Assembly (NCBI RefSeq): GCF_001426995.1
Contig: NZ_LMFY01000001.1
Span: 623,444-674,721 of the forward strand
Direction: 5' to 3'
DNA length: 51,278 nt
Source of the DNA: Microbacterium sp. Root553
GTDB taxonomy: Bacteria > Actinomycetota > Actinomycetes > Actinomycetales > Microbacteriaceae
Shown here: piece after piece, positions 15,517-26,100 of the stretch
Numbering within the stretch: the first letter of the stretch is position 1
Layout of the letters: the number at the start of each line of letters is the position of its first letter
Made by a program: the position numbers and the translations under genes
Notes under the pieces: generated by a model
The model's database searches: none
Told to the model about the DNA's origin: nothing
The model's input: only the letters and a program-made list of their open reading frames with translations

Positions 15517-17906
15517 GATCTCTCGCTCTCGAGTGGGGAGGTGGACGGCTGTCGAGTGCGGCGTCCGATCGTCTCAGGTCGGCTGCCGCGGCGCGCGATC
15601 GCAGCGTCCCGCCACTCCGCGAGGCGGGCGCCGACGGCGGTCCCGCCGAGCAGCGAGCGCAGGCTCAGCCGCGCCCGGAGCCGCCGGAAGAACCCGGCGT
15701 CCGCGCCGAGTCCGCCGACGATGACGTCGACCTCGGCCCAGAACGCCTCGACGTCTTCGGGGGTGGGATCGTCGGGGCCGAAGATCACGGCGTCCGCGCG
15801 TTCGGCGAGGCGCGCCGCCCGTGGCAGCTCGAGCGTCGCCGCGAGCGTCGCCCCCTCTTCGATCCGCGTGCCGCCCGTGTCGAGCCGCGCGCCGTAGTCG
15901 ACGGCGCGGTCGGTGACCTCGTCCCAGCCGCCGCTGATGCGATCCGTGGGTTCGGCCGCGTTCCGGCGGGCTCGGCGCGTGGCCGCCTTCCAGGCGCCGA
16001 CGACGATGAAGGGCGCGGCGACGAGCAGCAGAATCCCGAGCACGATGCCACCGACGGCGAGGATGATCCCGATGAGGCCCAGAACGTCGAAGGTCTCCTC
16101 CTCGCCCTTGCGGTCGTCCGGAAGGGTCGGCGGCAGATCGACCGGCTCCTGCGGAGGCGGAGGCGGCTGCAGCACCTGAGGCTTGGGATCGGCCTTGGGC
16201 TTGGTGTTCTGATCGTTGGGGACCTTGTCCTCGGGCGGCGTCGGGTCGAAGCTCATCCAGCCGATGCCGGCGAAGTTGACCTCGACCCACGCGTGCACGT
16301 CGTCGCCGGTGGCGTCGAACGTGGCGTCGCCCGCCCTCTCCTCGTCGGGGTAGTACCCCATGACGACGCGAGCGGGGATGTCGACCTCTCGGGCGAGCAG
16401 GGCCATCGCGACCGCGTACTGCTCGTCGTCGCCGATCATCTGGTCGCCGCCGACGAGCGTCGAGATGCGCTCGGCCGTGTGGCCGGCCCGGGAGAGCACC
16501 TCGCCCTCGAGACCGTGGCTGAAGAATCCGCCCTCCGCCAGGAACGTCTCGAGAGCGCGCACCTGCTCGATCGGCGTCTCGGCCCCCGACACGGTCTCGG
16601 CCGCGAGCGAGGTGAGCTCCTCCGGCACGTTGCTCTGCGTCGGCAGCGGCACCTTGCCGAAGTCGACGTCTGCGAGCTGCCGGTCCTCGACCGACGCGGG
16701 CATGATCGTGTCGACCGTGTAGGTGTCGCCCGTGGCGAGCTTCGAGGTGACCACAGCGGTTCCCGTCGCGGGGTTGTAGAACGCCGACCGGCGCAGCTCG
16801 TCCGCGCGATCACCGGTGAACACGATGTCCGACACCGCACCGACATCCGGCAGCCAGACACCGGAGTACTCGCCGATCTCGACCTTGAGCGTCACCGGCA
16901 GGCCCTTCGCATCCGGCGACATGTTCGAGCGCAGCGGAGTGAAGGCGCTCGACGAATCGGGGCCGCCGTCGGTGACGTTGTAGACCATGCCGTCGAACTG
17001 ATCCATGACCCCGATGCGGATCCGCGCGCCCTTGGGCAGCCCCTGCACCGTGAACAGCGTCTTCGCGGACTGATCGCGCACGTTCTTGCGGAACGACTGC
17101 AGCGGGCTCGGGTAGTCCCGCACATCGAACGGCGGGATCACCACGTCACGGAACACATGACGGGGCTGCACCGGCTGCGCGACCGCACTCGTCGCGACTC
17201 CGGCACCGGCGGCGATCGCGAGCACCGCCGCTCCGGCGAGCAGCCGACGCATCCTCATGCGGGCCGCACGTGCGGGGTTGATCTCACTCACCGACACGGC
17301 GGCGTTGTGCGGATCCCAGAGCTGACGCAGGGCGAGCCAGGCGATCGCGAGCACCGCGAAGACGAGACCCTGGGCGAGCGGGAACGCCGGCTCCGGCGTT
17401 CCGAGGAGGATCGCGAGCATCAGCATCACCCCGGCGGGCAGCAGGGCCCAGGCCACGTTCCGCAGACGCAGGGCGAGGGATGCCGTGAGCACGGTTCCGA
17501 AAAGACCGACCAGGAAGGGCACGAGCAGGTGACCGTCCGACGCGGACACCGGCGCGACCGTCGTGAGCATCTGCTTCCACGACGTCACCGTGCCCAGTGC
17601 GAGGCGCTGCCACGTGTCGAGCGTCGGGATCACCCCGAACAGTGCGGTGTGCGGCAGCGCGAGCGCACCCCCGAGCAGGAAGTACACCGCGACCGTGACT
17701 CCGGCCGTGATGAGCATGCCCCAGCCGCGCCAGGCGCACACGGCCGCGATCGCGAGTCCGAGCACGATGCCGCCGATCGCCGCGGGCAGGTAGCTGCCGC
17801 CGGCGAACGTCGGCCACATCCCGGCGAGCGCGACGCCGCCGAGCACGGCGGTCGCCGCGAGGTCGAGGATCCATCGCCGCAGTGGCAGCACGACGGCGGC
17901 GCTCAT
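15513..17906 (-). CDS. Transglutaminase-like (TgpA-type) membrane protein lacking the catalytic cysteine (copy 1)
   Basis: The 797-residue protein begins at ATG 17906, overlapping DUF58 as ATGA. Residues ~1-245 hold 7-8 membrane helices, an external region with the transglutaminase-like fold follows (~245-620), then one more helix (~655-690) and a cytoplasmic tail. The usual GxCEQFA active site reads GDDEQYA: Asp494 occupies the cysteine position. The catalytic His538 (VHAWVEV) and Asp554 (FDPTP) are kept. It is therefore likely to be a non-catalytic member that binds, not crosslinks. MoxR-DUF58-transglutaminase triads are known in many bacteria; here the triad sits between an Ig/FN3 giant and an FHA membrane protein. 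Confidence 0.9.
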   Translation of the reverse strand: MSAAVVLPLRRWILDLAATAVLGGVALAGMWPTFAGGSYLPAAIGGIVLGLAIAAVCAWRGWGMLITAGVTVAVYFLLGGALALPHTALFGVIPTLDTWQRLALGTVTSWKQMLTTVAPVSASDGHLLVPFLVGLFGTVLTASLALRLRNVAWALLPAGVMLMLAILLGTPEPAFPLAQGLVFAVLAIAWLALRQLWDPHNAAVSVSEINPARAARMRMRRLLAGAAVLAIAAGAGVATSAVAQPVQPRHVFRDVVIPPFDVRDYPSPLQSFRKNVRDQSAKTLFTVQGLPKGARIRIGVMDQFDGMVYNVTDGGPDSSSAFTPLRSNMSPDAKGLPVTLKVEIGEYSGVWLPDVGAVSDIVFTGDRADELRRSAFYNPATGTAVVTSKLATGDTYTVDTIMPASVEDRQLADVDFGKVPLPTQSNVPEELTSLAAETVSGAETPIEQVRALETFLAEGGFFSHGLEGEVLSRAGHTAERISTLVGGDQMIGDDEQYAVAMALLAREVDIPARVVMGYYPDEERAGDATFDATGDDVHAWVEVNFAGIGWMSFDPTPPEDKVPNDQNTKPKADPKPQVLQPPPPPQEPVDLPPTLPDDRKGEEETFDVLGLIGIILAVGGIVLGILLLVAAPFIVVGAWKAATRRARRNAAEPTDRISGGWDEVTDRAVDYGARLDTGGTRIEEGATLAATLELPRAARLAERADAVIFGPDDPTPEDVEAFWAEVDVIVGGLGADAGFFRRLRARLSLRSLLGGTAVGARLAEWRDAAIARRGSRPETIGRRTRQPSTSPLESERS

Positions 17907-19165
17907 GCGAGCACCCGCTGCAGGGCGAGCGGCACCTGCTCGAGCGCGCCGACGGTGACGACGTCGGCATCGCCGATGCGCCGCAGCGAGGGGGCGGTCG
18001 CCGCACGATCGGCGACGACGGCGAGAACACGCGCTCCGAACGGCAGCCGCGCGCATGCCGAGCGCAGATCCTCTCCGCGCACCTTCGATCCGCAGACGAG
18101 CACCACGATGCTGGCGAGCGGCATGTTGCGGGCGATGACCGCCGAGAGCGCGTCCAGGCCGCCGTATCGGGGGCGGGAGTGCGTCACCGCCGCGAGGGAG
18201 TCGAGAAGCTGCTTGCCGGATCCTGCGGCGAGATCCCGACCCTGGACCCGCACCTCCACCCGCTGCGAATCGCGGATGGCCCGCAGCCCGATCGAGCCCG
18301 CGGCGGAGATCGCCAGCTCGAACTCCTCGTCGTCGGCGTAGTCGGACGCGGCCCGAGAGAGGGCGATGACGAAGTGCGAGCGCCGCGTCTCCTCGTACTG
18401 CCGCATCATCAGCGTGCCGGTGCGCGCGGTCGAGCGCCAGTGCACGTGACGCAGGTCATCGCCCGGCTGATACTCGACGAGGGCGTGGAACGAGACGTCG
18501 TCGCGCGAGAGGTCCGCCGCAGGCATCCCCTCGAGGTCGCGCAGGAATCCGAGCGACTGCCCTTCGAACGCGATGGTCCGGGGGTGCACGTACAGGTCGA
18601 CGGGGTCGTCTCGGCGATGCGCGCGCTCGAACAGGCCGAGGGGATCGCCGCGGACCACGCTCACCGGTCCGACCTTCACGACGCCGCGGCGCTGCGTGGG
18701 GATGGCGAACAGCTCTTCGGCCTCCTCACCCGGGGCGAGCCGCTGGATGCCGAACTCGCCGCGACCCGCGCCCACCGGCAGCACGACGCGGGAGGGCAGG
18801 ATCGCCCGGGGCCCGTTGTTGGCGAGGGTGAGGCCGCCGATCGCCCGCTCACCCACGACCACCCGCGTGCGCGCGAGATCGAGCGCGACGTCGTAGGCGG
18901 TGCGACCGATGAGGAACAGCGCGCACAGCGCGACGGTGAGGGCGATGACGGCGGCGGCGATCGCGAACTCCGCCCACCCGGCGGATTGTCCGAGAATCCA
19001 CAGTCCGACCGCCAGCGCCATGAGCACCCACGCGAGCGGACGGATCGCGTCGGTGACCCTCCGCAGGCGTGCGAGCAGGCGCGCGCCGACGACCGCCACG
19101 ACGTCACGCCATCGCGCGTCGGCCGTGGGCGGTGCGGGCACCTGATCGGGAGCCTGGGTGGTCAT
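17903..19165 (-). CDS. DUF58 domain membrane protein (copy 1)
   Basis: The 420-residue protein has two N-terminal membrane helices (~43-60 and 66-90) and a cytoplasmic region containing the DUF58 signature YQPGDDLRHVHWRSTARTG followed by LMMRQYE. DUF58 resembles a von Willebrand A fold and pairs with MoxR ATPases, acting as an adaptor for assembly or maturation of envelope proteins. It starts 10 bases after the MoxR stop and overlaps the transglutaminase-like gene by 4 bases. A second copy lies at 32504-33874. The precise client is unknown; the adjacent giant protein is the leading candidate (inference). Confidence 0.9.
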   Translation of the reverse strand: MTTQAPDQVPAPPTADARWRDVVAVVGARLLARLRRVTDAIRPLAWVLMALAVGLWILGQSAGWAEFAIAAAVIALTVALCALFLIGRTAYDVALDLARTRVVVGERAIGGLTLANNGPRAILPSRVVLPVGAGRGEFGIQRLAPGEEAEELFAIPTQRRGVVKVGPVSVVRGDPLGLFERAHRRDDPVDLYVHPRTIAFEGQSLGFLRDLEGMPAADLSRDDVSFHALVEYQPGDDLRHVHWRSTARTGTLMMRQYEETRRSHFVIALSRAASDYADDEEFELAISAAGSIGLRAIRDSQRVEVRVQGRDLAAGSGKQLLDSLAAVTHSRPRYGGLDALSAVIARNMPLASIVVLVCGSKVRGEDLRSACARLPFGARVLAVVADRAATAPSLRRIGDADVVTVGALEQVPLALQRVLA

Positions 19166-19175
19166 TCCCGCTGTC

Positions 19176-20138
19176 CTATCGGGCCTGCGGTGCGGCGATG
19201 CGGTCGAGCACGCGGGCGATCACCGTCTCACCGCTCGTGCCCGAGAACTCCGCCTCGGCATCGAGCAGCAGCCGGTGCAGCCAGACGGGGCGTGCGAGCG
19301 TCTTGACGTCGTCGGGCAGCACGTAGTGACGTCCCTGCGAAGAAGCCCACACCTTGGCGATGCGCACCATGGCGAGAGCGCCGCGCACGGAGACTCCGAG
19401 TCGGGTCGCCGGATCCGTTCTCGTCGCCTCGGCGAGCTCGGCGATGTAGCGGAGCACGGCGGGCTCGACGTGCACGGTCGAGGCCAGGTCGGCCATGTCC
19501 GCGACGGCGCCGGTGGTGATGACGGGGGTGAGGGCCGCCGACGGGTTGCGCTGGGCGGCGCCGGCGAGGATGCTCTCGGTCACCGCCAGGTCGGGGTAGC
19601 CGATCGACGACTTGATGAGGAACCGGTCGAGCTGCGCCTCGGGCAGCTTGTACGTGCCCGCCTGCTCGATCGGGTTCTGCGTCGCGATCACGAGGAACGG
19701 TCGACCGGTCTCGTGAGCGGCGCCGTCGACGGTGACACGGGACTCCTCCATCACCTCGAGCAGCGCGGACTGCGTCTTCGGCGAGGCGCGGTTGATCTCG
19801 TCGGCGAGCACGATCGACGCGAAGATCGGGCCCCGATGGAACTCGAACCTGTGGTTCTGCTGGTCGTAGATCGTCACACCGGTCACGTCGGACGGCAGCA
19901 GATCGGGCGTGAACTGGATGCGCGAGCTCGTGCCCTGCACGGTGGCGGCCAGTGCCTTGGCGAGGCTGGTCTTGCCGGTGCCCGGGGCGTCTTCGAGCAG
20001 CACGTGCCCTTCGGCGAGCATCGCTGCCAGCACGAGCGAGACGATCTCGCGCTTGCCCTGCACGGCCCGGTCGACGTTGTCGACCAGGCGGGTGAAGGTG
20101 CCGTGGAACCACGCGGCCTGTTCGGAGGTCATTGTCAT
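19176..20138 (-). CDS. MoxR-family AAA+ ATPase (copy 1)
   Basis: The 320-residue AAA+ ATPase has Walker A APGTGKTS (51-58), Walker B LADEIN (111-116), sensor 1 ATQNPIEQ and the MoxR insert SALLEVMEE. MoxR proteins act with DUF58/vWA partners as chaperone-like ATPases. The start MTMTSEQ has an AGGAAG site ~10 bases upstream; an internal ATG two codons later is possible. It lies 51 bases downstream of the giant Ig/FN3 gene and 10 bases before DUF58, suggesting co-expression with its client. Closely related to the 33871-34860 copy over most of its length. Confidence 0.95.
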   Translation of the reverse strand: MTMTSEQAAWFHGTFTRLVDNVDRAVQGKREIVSLVLAAMLAEGHVLLEDAPGTGKTSLAKALAATVQGTSSRIQFTPDLLPSDVTGVTIYDQQNHRFEFHRGPIFASIVLADEINRASPKTQSALLEVMEESRVTVDGAAHETGRPFLVIATQNPIEQAGTYKLPEAQLDRFLIKSSIGYPDLAVTESILAGAAQRNPSAALTPVITTGAVADMADLASTVHVEPAVLRYIAELAEATRTDPATRLGVSVRGALAMVRIAKVWASSQGRHYVLPDDVKTLARPVWLHRLLLDAEAEFSGTSGETVIARVLDRIAAPQAR

Positions 20139-20189
20139 GCGATGGGGCTTCCTGTGTCTCGTCGGTGCAGGGCTGCGGGCGGAGCGGGG

Positions 20190-23100
20190 TCAGTACCAGG
20201 TCAAGGCGCTCGCGTGTCTGTCGAGCTCCTTGATGTAGACACGGATGGAGCTGCCCGGGTATCCGTAGTAGCAGTTGAGATCGACACTGCCGTTCTCGGG
20301 GACGTACAGCTTGGAGCTGCCGCCGTACTTGTTGCCGTCGTCGCACTGCAGCGAGTAGTTGCCGGGGCTGCGGAAGTTCTCGACCGTGAGGCGCACCTTC
20401 GCGCACGACGAGGTGTTGCAGTCGGGCCAGGAGCCCGATGCTCCCTTCTCGGTGCGCAGCATCTCGGCGGGAGGATCGCTCGTGCGCGCCGCATCGGATG
20501 CCTCGGGTGACCACTGACCGGCGGTGTCCTGCGCCCTCACCTTGATGTCGTGGTTCTGCTGGTATCCGTCGCCGACCGTGCGGGAACCCGAGATGCCGAC
20601 GTTCTGCCAGCCGCCACTGTCGACGCTGATCTGCACGACCGCGATGTCGCGCCCGTTGGGCGAGCGCGTCGCATCCCAGGTGAGCTCCACCTGCGTGCCG
20701 AGGTTCCTGGCCGTGGCGCGGGGCGCCGACGGCACACCGAACGGCACCGCGGATGCCGCGTTCGACACCGCTCCCGCGTAGGTGGATCCGTCGACCGACG
20801 CGACCGCACGCACCTCGACGCTGTAGTTCGTGCCGTTGGAGAGGCCCGAGAGACGGGTTCCGGGGAGCCCCTGCCATCCGCCGCCGTTGAGACGGAACTC
20901 GTACGAGATCTCGTCGGCCCTGGCGCCGTTGCGGGAGCCTGCCGTGTACGCGATGTCGATGAAGCCGTCGCCGGGGGCCGCCGTGAGACCGCTCGGGGCG
21001 CCGGGTGCGGTGACACCGCGACGCGGCGGGGAGGACGCGCTGAACTCGCCCCAGCCCGCCTTGTTGTGCGCGCGGATGCGGTACGTGTACGCCGTCTCCG
21101 AGGTCGGCACCGTCACGGCCTGACTGGTCGCGGCGGCACCGGGGGTGATCGTGCGCACGAGCGTCGCACCCTCGTACACCTCGAGCTGGTAGCTGTCGAT
21201 CGCGTCGCCGTTGTTGTTCGGCGTCGCCCAGTTCACCTGCATCTGCGCCTGGTTGCCGACCGGCGCGAGCTCCTGCGTGGTCGGGGCCGCTGCTGCTAGC
21301 GGCGGGCCCGCCGGGATCTCGGATGCCGACCAGGTGCTCCAGCTCGACGGCTCGGGCGCCTTGTTGTGGGCCTGGACGCGCACCTGGTAGTTCGAGCCGT
21401 TCTCGAGACCGTCCCAGACGATCGAGTTGCCCGTGACCTCCTTCTGCGAGATGCCGGACGGCGGGGCGGGCGAGATCTCGAGCGTGTAGCGCTCGACCGG
21501 CGACCCCGGGGTCGTCGGGGTGGTCCAGGCGACGGCGAGCGACTTGTCGCCGAACTTCAGCGTCGGGGGGTTCGGTGTGTCGGGCCTGGCGTCGGGACGG
21601 GCGACCTGCGAGGCCCCCGACTTCTCGCCTTCGCCGACGCGGTTGGTCGCCGTGACCTGGAAGGTGTACTCGACGTTGTTGGTGAGCCCGTCGAGGGTGC
21701 ACGTCGTCGACTGGCATTCCTTGCGGTACGCGCTGCCCTGCACCGATGTGACCGTGTACTTCGTGATCTCGGCGCCGTTGTTCGACGGAGCGCCGTACGA
21801 GATCACGACCTTGCGGTCCTGCACGCTCGTGACGGTCGGCGTCCCCGGTGCCGCGGGCACGCCCTGCACCGTCACGACGACCTGACCGTTGACCTCGCGA
21901 TCCGCGTCCTCCGTAGCGTCCTGGATGCGGTAGCGCACCACCAGGGATCCGACGTAGTCCGCGGCCGGGGTGACCACGAGCCGGTCGCCGTCGAGAGCCA
22001 CGTCGCCGCCGCCGGACTCGACCACCTGGGAGACGATCTTGAGCGGCGTCTCCGGGAACGGGTTGAAGTCGTTCGCGAGCACGGGCACCGTGACAGGCTT
22101 GCCCTGATCGGCCTGCGGAACCGTGTCGGTGTTGGCCACCGGCATGGCCCTCGTCGAGGCGGAGACCACCACCGAGACGGTGCCCTCGACGGGTTCCGTC
22201 TCACCGTCGCTCACCCGCAGCTGCAGGGTGAGCGCTGTGCCCTTCTTCGCGTTCGACGACGCCTCGACGAACAGCGTGCTGCCCTCGGTGCGCGCGCTCA
22301 CGCCGTTGCCCGTGCCGCCGAGGAGCGTGTACGTATGCTCGTCCTCGGGGTCGGGGTCGGTGGTGAGCGCCGCGAGGTCGAGCGTGCTCGCGTCCTCCCC
22401 CGGTGCCACCTGCACCTCGCCGGTGACGAACGTCGGCTGCTGGTTGTCGGGCGGCAGCACGGTGATCGGGATCGTGAGGGTCGCCTTGCGCCCCTCGGGA
22501 TCGTCGGGTGCCGTGCCGTCGGTGACTTCGAAGGTCAGCGCGTCCTCCCCGAAGTAGCCGGGTGCGGAGGTGTAGGCGAGGGTCGTCTCATCCGTCACGA
22601 GGTCGGCGCCGTCCGCATGGATCGCGCTGACCTTCGCGTGCTCGGTGATGCGGGCGGTGCCGCCGCCCGCGACCATGACGTAGTCCGACAGCGGCAGCGA
22701 GATCGTCTCACCGCTCATGACCTCGACAGGCTTGGTGCCGTCCTTCAGCGCCGGACGGAGGCCGGCGACGGCGGGGACGAAGATGAACGCCGAGGCCTCG
22801 AGGCCGTCGATGTCGGTGAGCGTGTAGCGGATGAGCTGCTGCTCCTCGCCGACGGTGACCCGCACCTTGCCGCCCTCGACCGCCTCGGCGCCGTCGCCGA
22901 GCACGACCTCGAGGGACTCCCTCGTGCCGTCCGGGTCCTCGTCGTTCTTGAGGATGTCGATGTCGGCCGTGAGCTCGCCGTCGTTCAGATCTTCGGGGCG
23001 CACCCTGTCGTCGCGCGCCACGGGAGCCTGCAGCGGGACGTTCTCGTCGACGGTGATCGCCAGCACGGCGGATGCGGTCGCACCTCGCGAATCGCGGATC

Positions 23101-26100
23101 GTGTACTGCAGTGAGGTCTCGAGCGCACGGTCCGGCGCCTCCACGAGCACGCGATCGCCCGAGACGCGGGCGGAGAGGCCGTCGACGTCGGGCACTTCGA
23201 GTCCGTCGTTCTTCTCGCTGACGAGGATGATGTCCTCGCCCTCGGGGTCGGAGTCGTTGTCGAGCACCGGCACGGCGATCTCACGCCCCGGACGCACCAC
23301 GACGGCATCCTTCACCGCATACGGCGCCTGGTTGACCTGCTCCGGGGGTGCGATCCCGACCCGGATCGTGGCCTCTCCCTCAGTTCCGAGGCGGTCGCGC
23401 ACGCGGTATTTGAACGTGTCGACGCCTGCCGAGCCTTCGAAGGCCTCGTAGCGGAAGTAGTTCGCTCCCGTCTCGGTGATCCGCCCCTTGGTGGGGTTGG
23501 ACGCGATGTCGAGCAGCTCGACCGAATCCCCGTCGGAGTCGATCCCGTCGAGCGGCACGGGGATGCTGACGGTCGTGCCGGCGAGCGCTCGCGAGACGAT
23601 GTCCTGCGGGCGCGGCGCCGCATTCGTCTCCGGGTCGGCCGGCATGATCTGGATGGTGACGAAGCCCGCGGACTTCTGCTGGTGCTCGTCGACGGCCTCG
23701 TAGGTGAGGTAGACCGTCTTCGCCTCCGGCCCGGCCCTGAAGCGCACCGTGTCCTGCGAGACGAACGCCTCACCGTCATCCGGGTCGACGAAGGGCTCGA
23801 TGAGCTCGGGGGCGACGTGCAGCACGTCATCGTTCGGGTGGGTGTCGTTGTCGAGCACCGGGATCGTCACCACGTCTCCCGCCCGCACGTAGGCGGTGTC
23901 GGGGCTGGCGGCCGGTTGCAGGATCTCCTCGGGCGCGGGGATCGGGATGATCACCACCTCGCCCTGTGCCGACTTGGTGCCGTTGGAGATCGTGTACGTC
24001 GCCCGCACCGGCTCGGTGAGCGCACCCTGATCGGTGATGCGCAGCGTCTCATGGTTGATCACCGAGACGGAGACCCCGGAGCTCGGCTCGAGGGAGACGG
24101 ACTGCACGACCAGAATGCCGCCGCCCGGATCCGAGTCGTTCGCGAGGACACCCACGAGCACGTCGCCGCCGGAGCGGAGCAGCGCGACGTCGCGCACCGC
24201 GACGGGGGGCAGATCGCTCTCGGCCGCATCGAGGACATCGACGCGCACCAGGCCCTCGCCGTTCTTGGGTCCGGCCGTCGCCAGATACTGCACGTAGTAC
24301 GTGTCGGGCGTCGCCGCCGAGAACGTGAACGTCTTGTTCGTGAAGTCGGGGACGACCGAGGCCCCCGGCACCTGCTCGTCGACCCTGCCGAGGCGCAGCG
24401 GTTCACGACCGGAGCTGGTGTCGTTCGCGAGCGGGGCGATCGTGACCTGCTCGCCGACGCGCGTGACCACGTGATCCGCGTTGGTCTTCGGGTCGGTGCT
24501 GCCGGGCGGACGCACATCGAGCGTGAGTGTGGTCGTGCCGATCTCGCCGAACGCGTCGGCGACCGTGACGTCGACGGACTTCTGCCCCTGCAGGCTCGCC
24601 GTCGCCTTGTAGGTGAGCTGACCGTCGGTGCTGAAGTCGACCTCGTCGCCCGGTGCGGCGATCACGGACTTCAGGTAGATGTCGTCGCCGTCGGGATCGA
24701 TCCAGTCGGGGAGGATGTTGTACGAGATCGTGCCGCCGCTCTCGACCGTGAGGCTGGTCTTGCGCTTGGGCGTCGGTGCGCCGTTCGTCTCGGGGTCGCG
24801 CACCAGCAGAGTCACGACCGCGGTGTCGGTGCCCCCACGTCCGTCGCTCGCCTCGTAGGTGAAGGAGGACGCGCCGGACGCGTTCTCGTCGACGGCGATC
24901 TGCAGGGCACCGCCGTTCTGGATCGGCTGCACGGTGCCGATCGACGGCTGCGCGTCGACCAGCTCGGCCACGAGCACGTCGCCGTCGGTGTCGTTGTCGT
25001 TGTCGAGCACCGGCAGGAGCGTGGTGGCGCCGGGACGCACGCCGAAGGAGTCGTCCTCCGCGACCGGCGGCGTGTTCTCCTCCTTGCGATCGGGGAGTGT
25101 CGTCTCCACCGTCTCCTGGGTGGTGTCCTCCTCGTTCTCGGTCTCGCCCTCGGGCGGAGTGAGGTCGTTCCAGTTGTCGACCTGCTGCAGGCTCTCGTCC
25201 GCGAGCCACGCGGAGCCGTCGACGAGGTCGTTGAGGATGATGACGTCGCGATTGACGCGGAAGGTCAGAGCGGTCGAGTCCTCCGCGCCGTCGATGGTGT
25301 CGTTGACATCGCTCGCGTCTCCCGGGCAGTCCCGGATGAACGCCGCGGACCCCGCCCAGGCGCCGTAGAAGCAGCCGCGCAGCGAGACGGGGGTCGCCGG
25401 TGCGCCCTCGGATCCGGTGTCGACGGAGACCGGCTCGTCGCCGTCGAGGGGCACGCTCACGAGCGCTGCCCGGGTGGCGAAGACGACGTCGTCGTTCGCG
25501 GCCGAGGGCTGCTGGAGCACGGCGTCGGCGGCGTTGGAGACGGGGGTGCGGAAGCCTCCGGGGGTCGTGACGACGCCCGCAGCGGCGTCGAGGACGATCG
25601 GCGTGCGGCCGACGGCCGTGATGCTGGGCGCCTCCGTGCTGTCGATCTCGCCGACGGATTCCGTCGAGGGGTCGAGCGGCTGGCCCTCGTTGTCGACGGG
25701 GATGGTGACGACCTCGCCTCGCGACGGGGCGAGGCCGAACACGGTGCCGTCCTCGGCGACCGCGACGTCGGCGTCGTCGCCGAGCTCGACCGTGGGCGTC
25801 GCACCCTCGATCTTGAAGGCCGCGAGGCTCTTCACCGCCACGACCCACAGGTTGCCCGACGCGGGATCGAGGATCGCCGTGGTCTTGTCGCCGAGCGCGA
25901 CCTTCGCGGATGCGGGGATCGCGGTCGAATCGCCCAGAGCGACGCGAGCGGGGTCGACCGCGGTCAGCGTCGCCGCACTGCGGTCGACCACGAGGACGTT
26001 CTTCTCGTCCTGCAGGATGTCGTAGTCGTCGCTGGCCGTGCGGAGGCCGCCGTCGATCAGCGTCGACTCGTGGTTGAAGTGCCCGACGAGGAGGTTCGAG

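Noticed and set aside
18057..20138. A mobile element carrying the MoxR-DUF58 genes, given two copies in the window.
   Set aside because: No transposase, integrase or terminal repeats were found, and the copies have diverged throughout, as expected for an old duplication.
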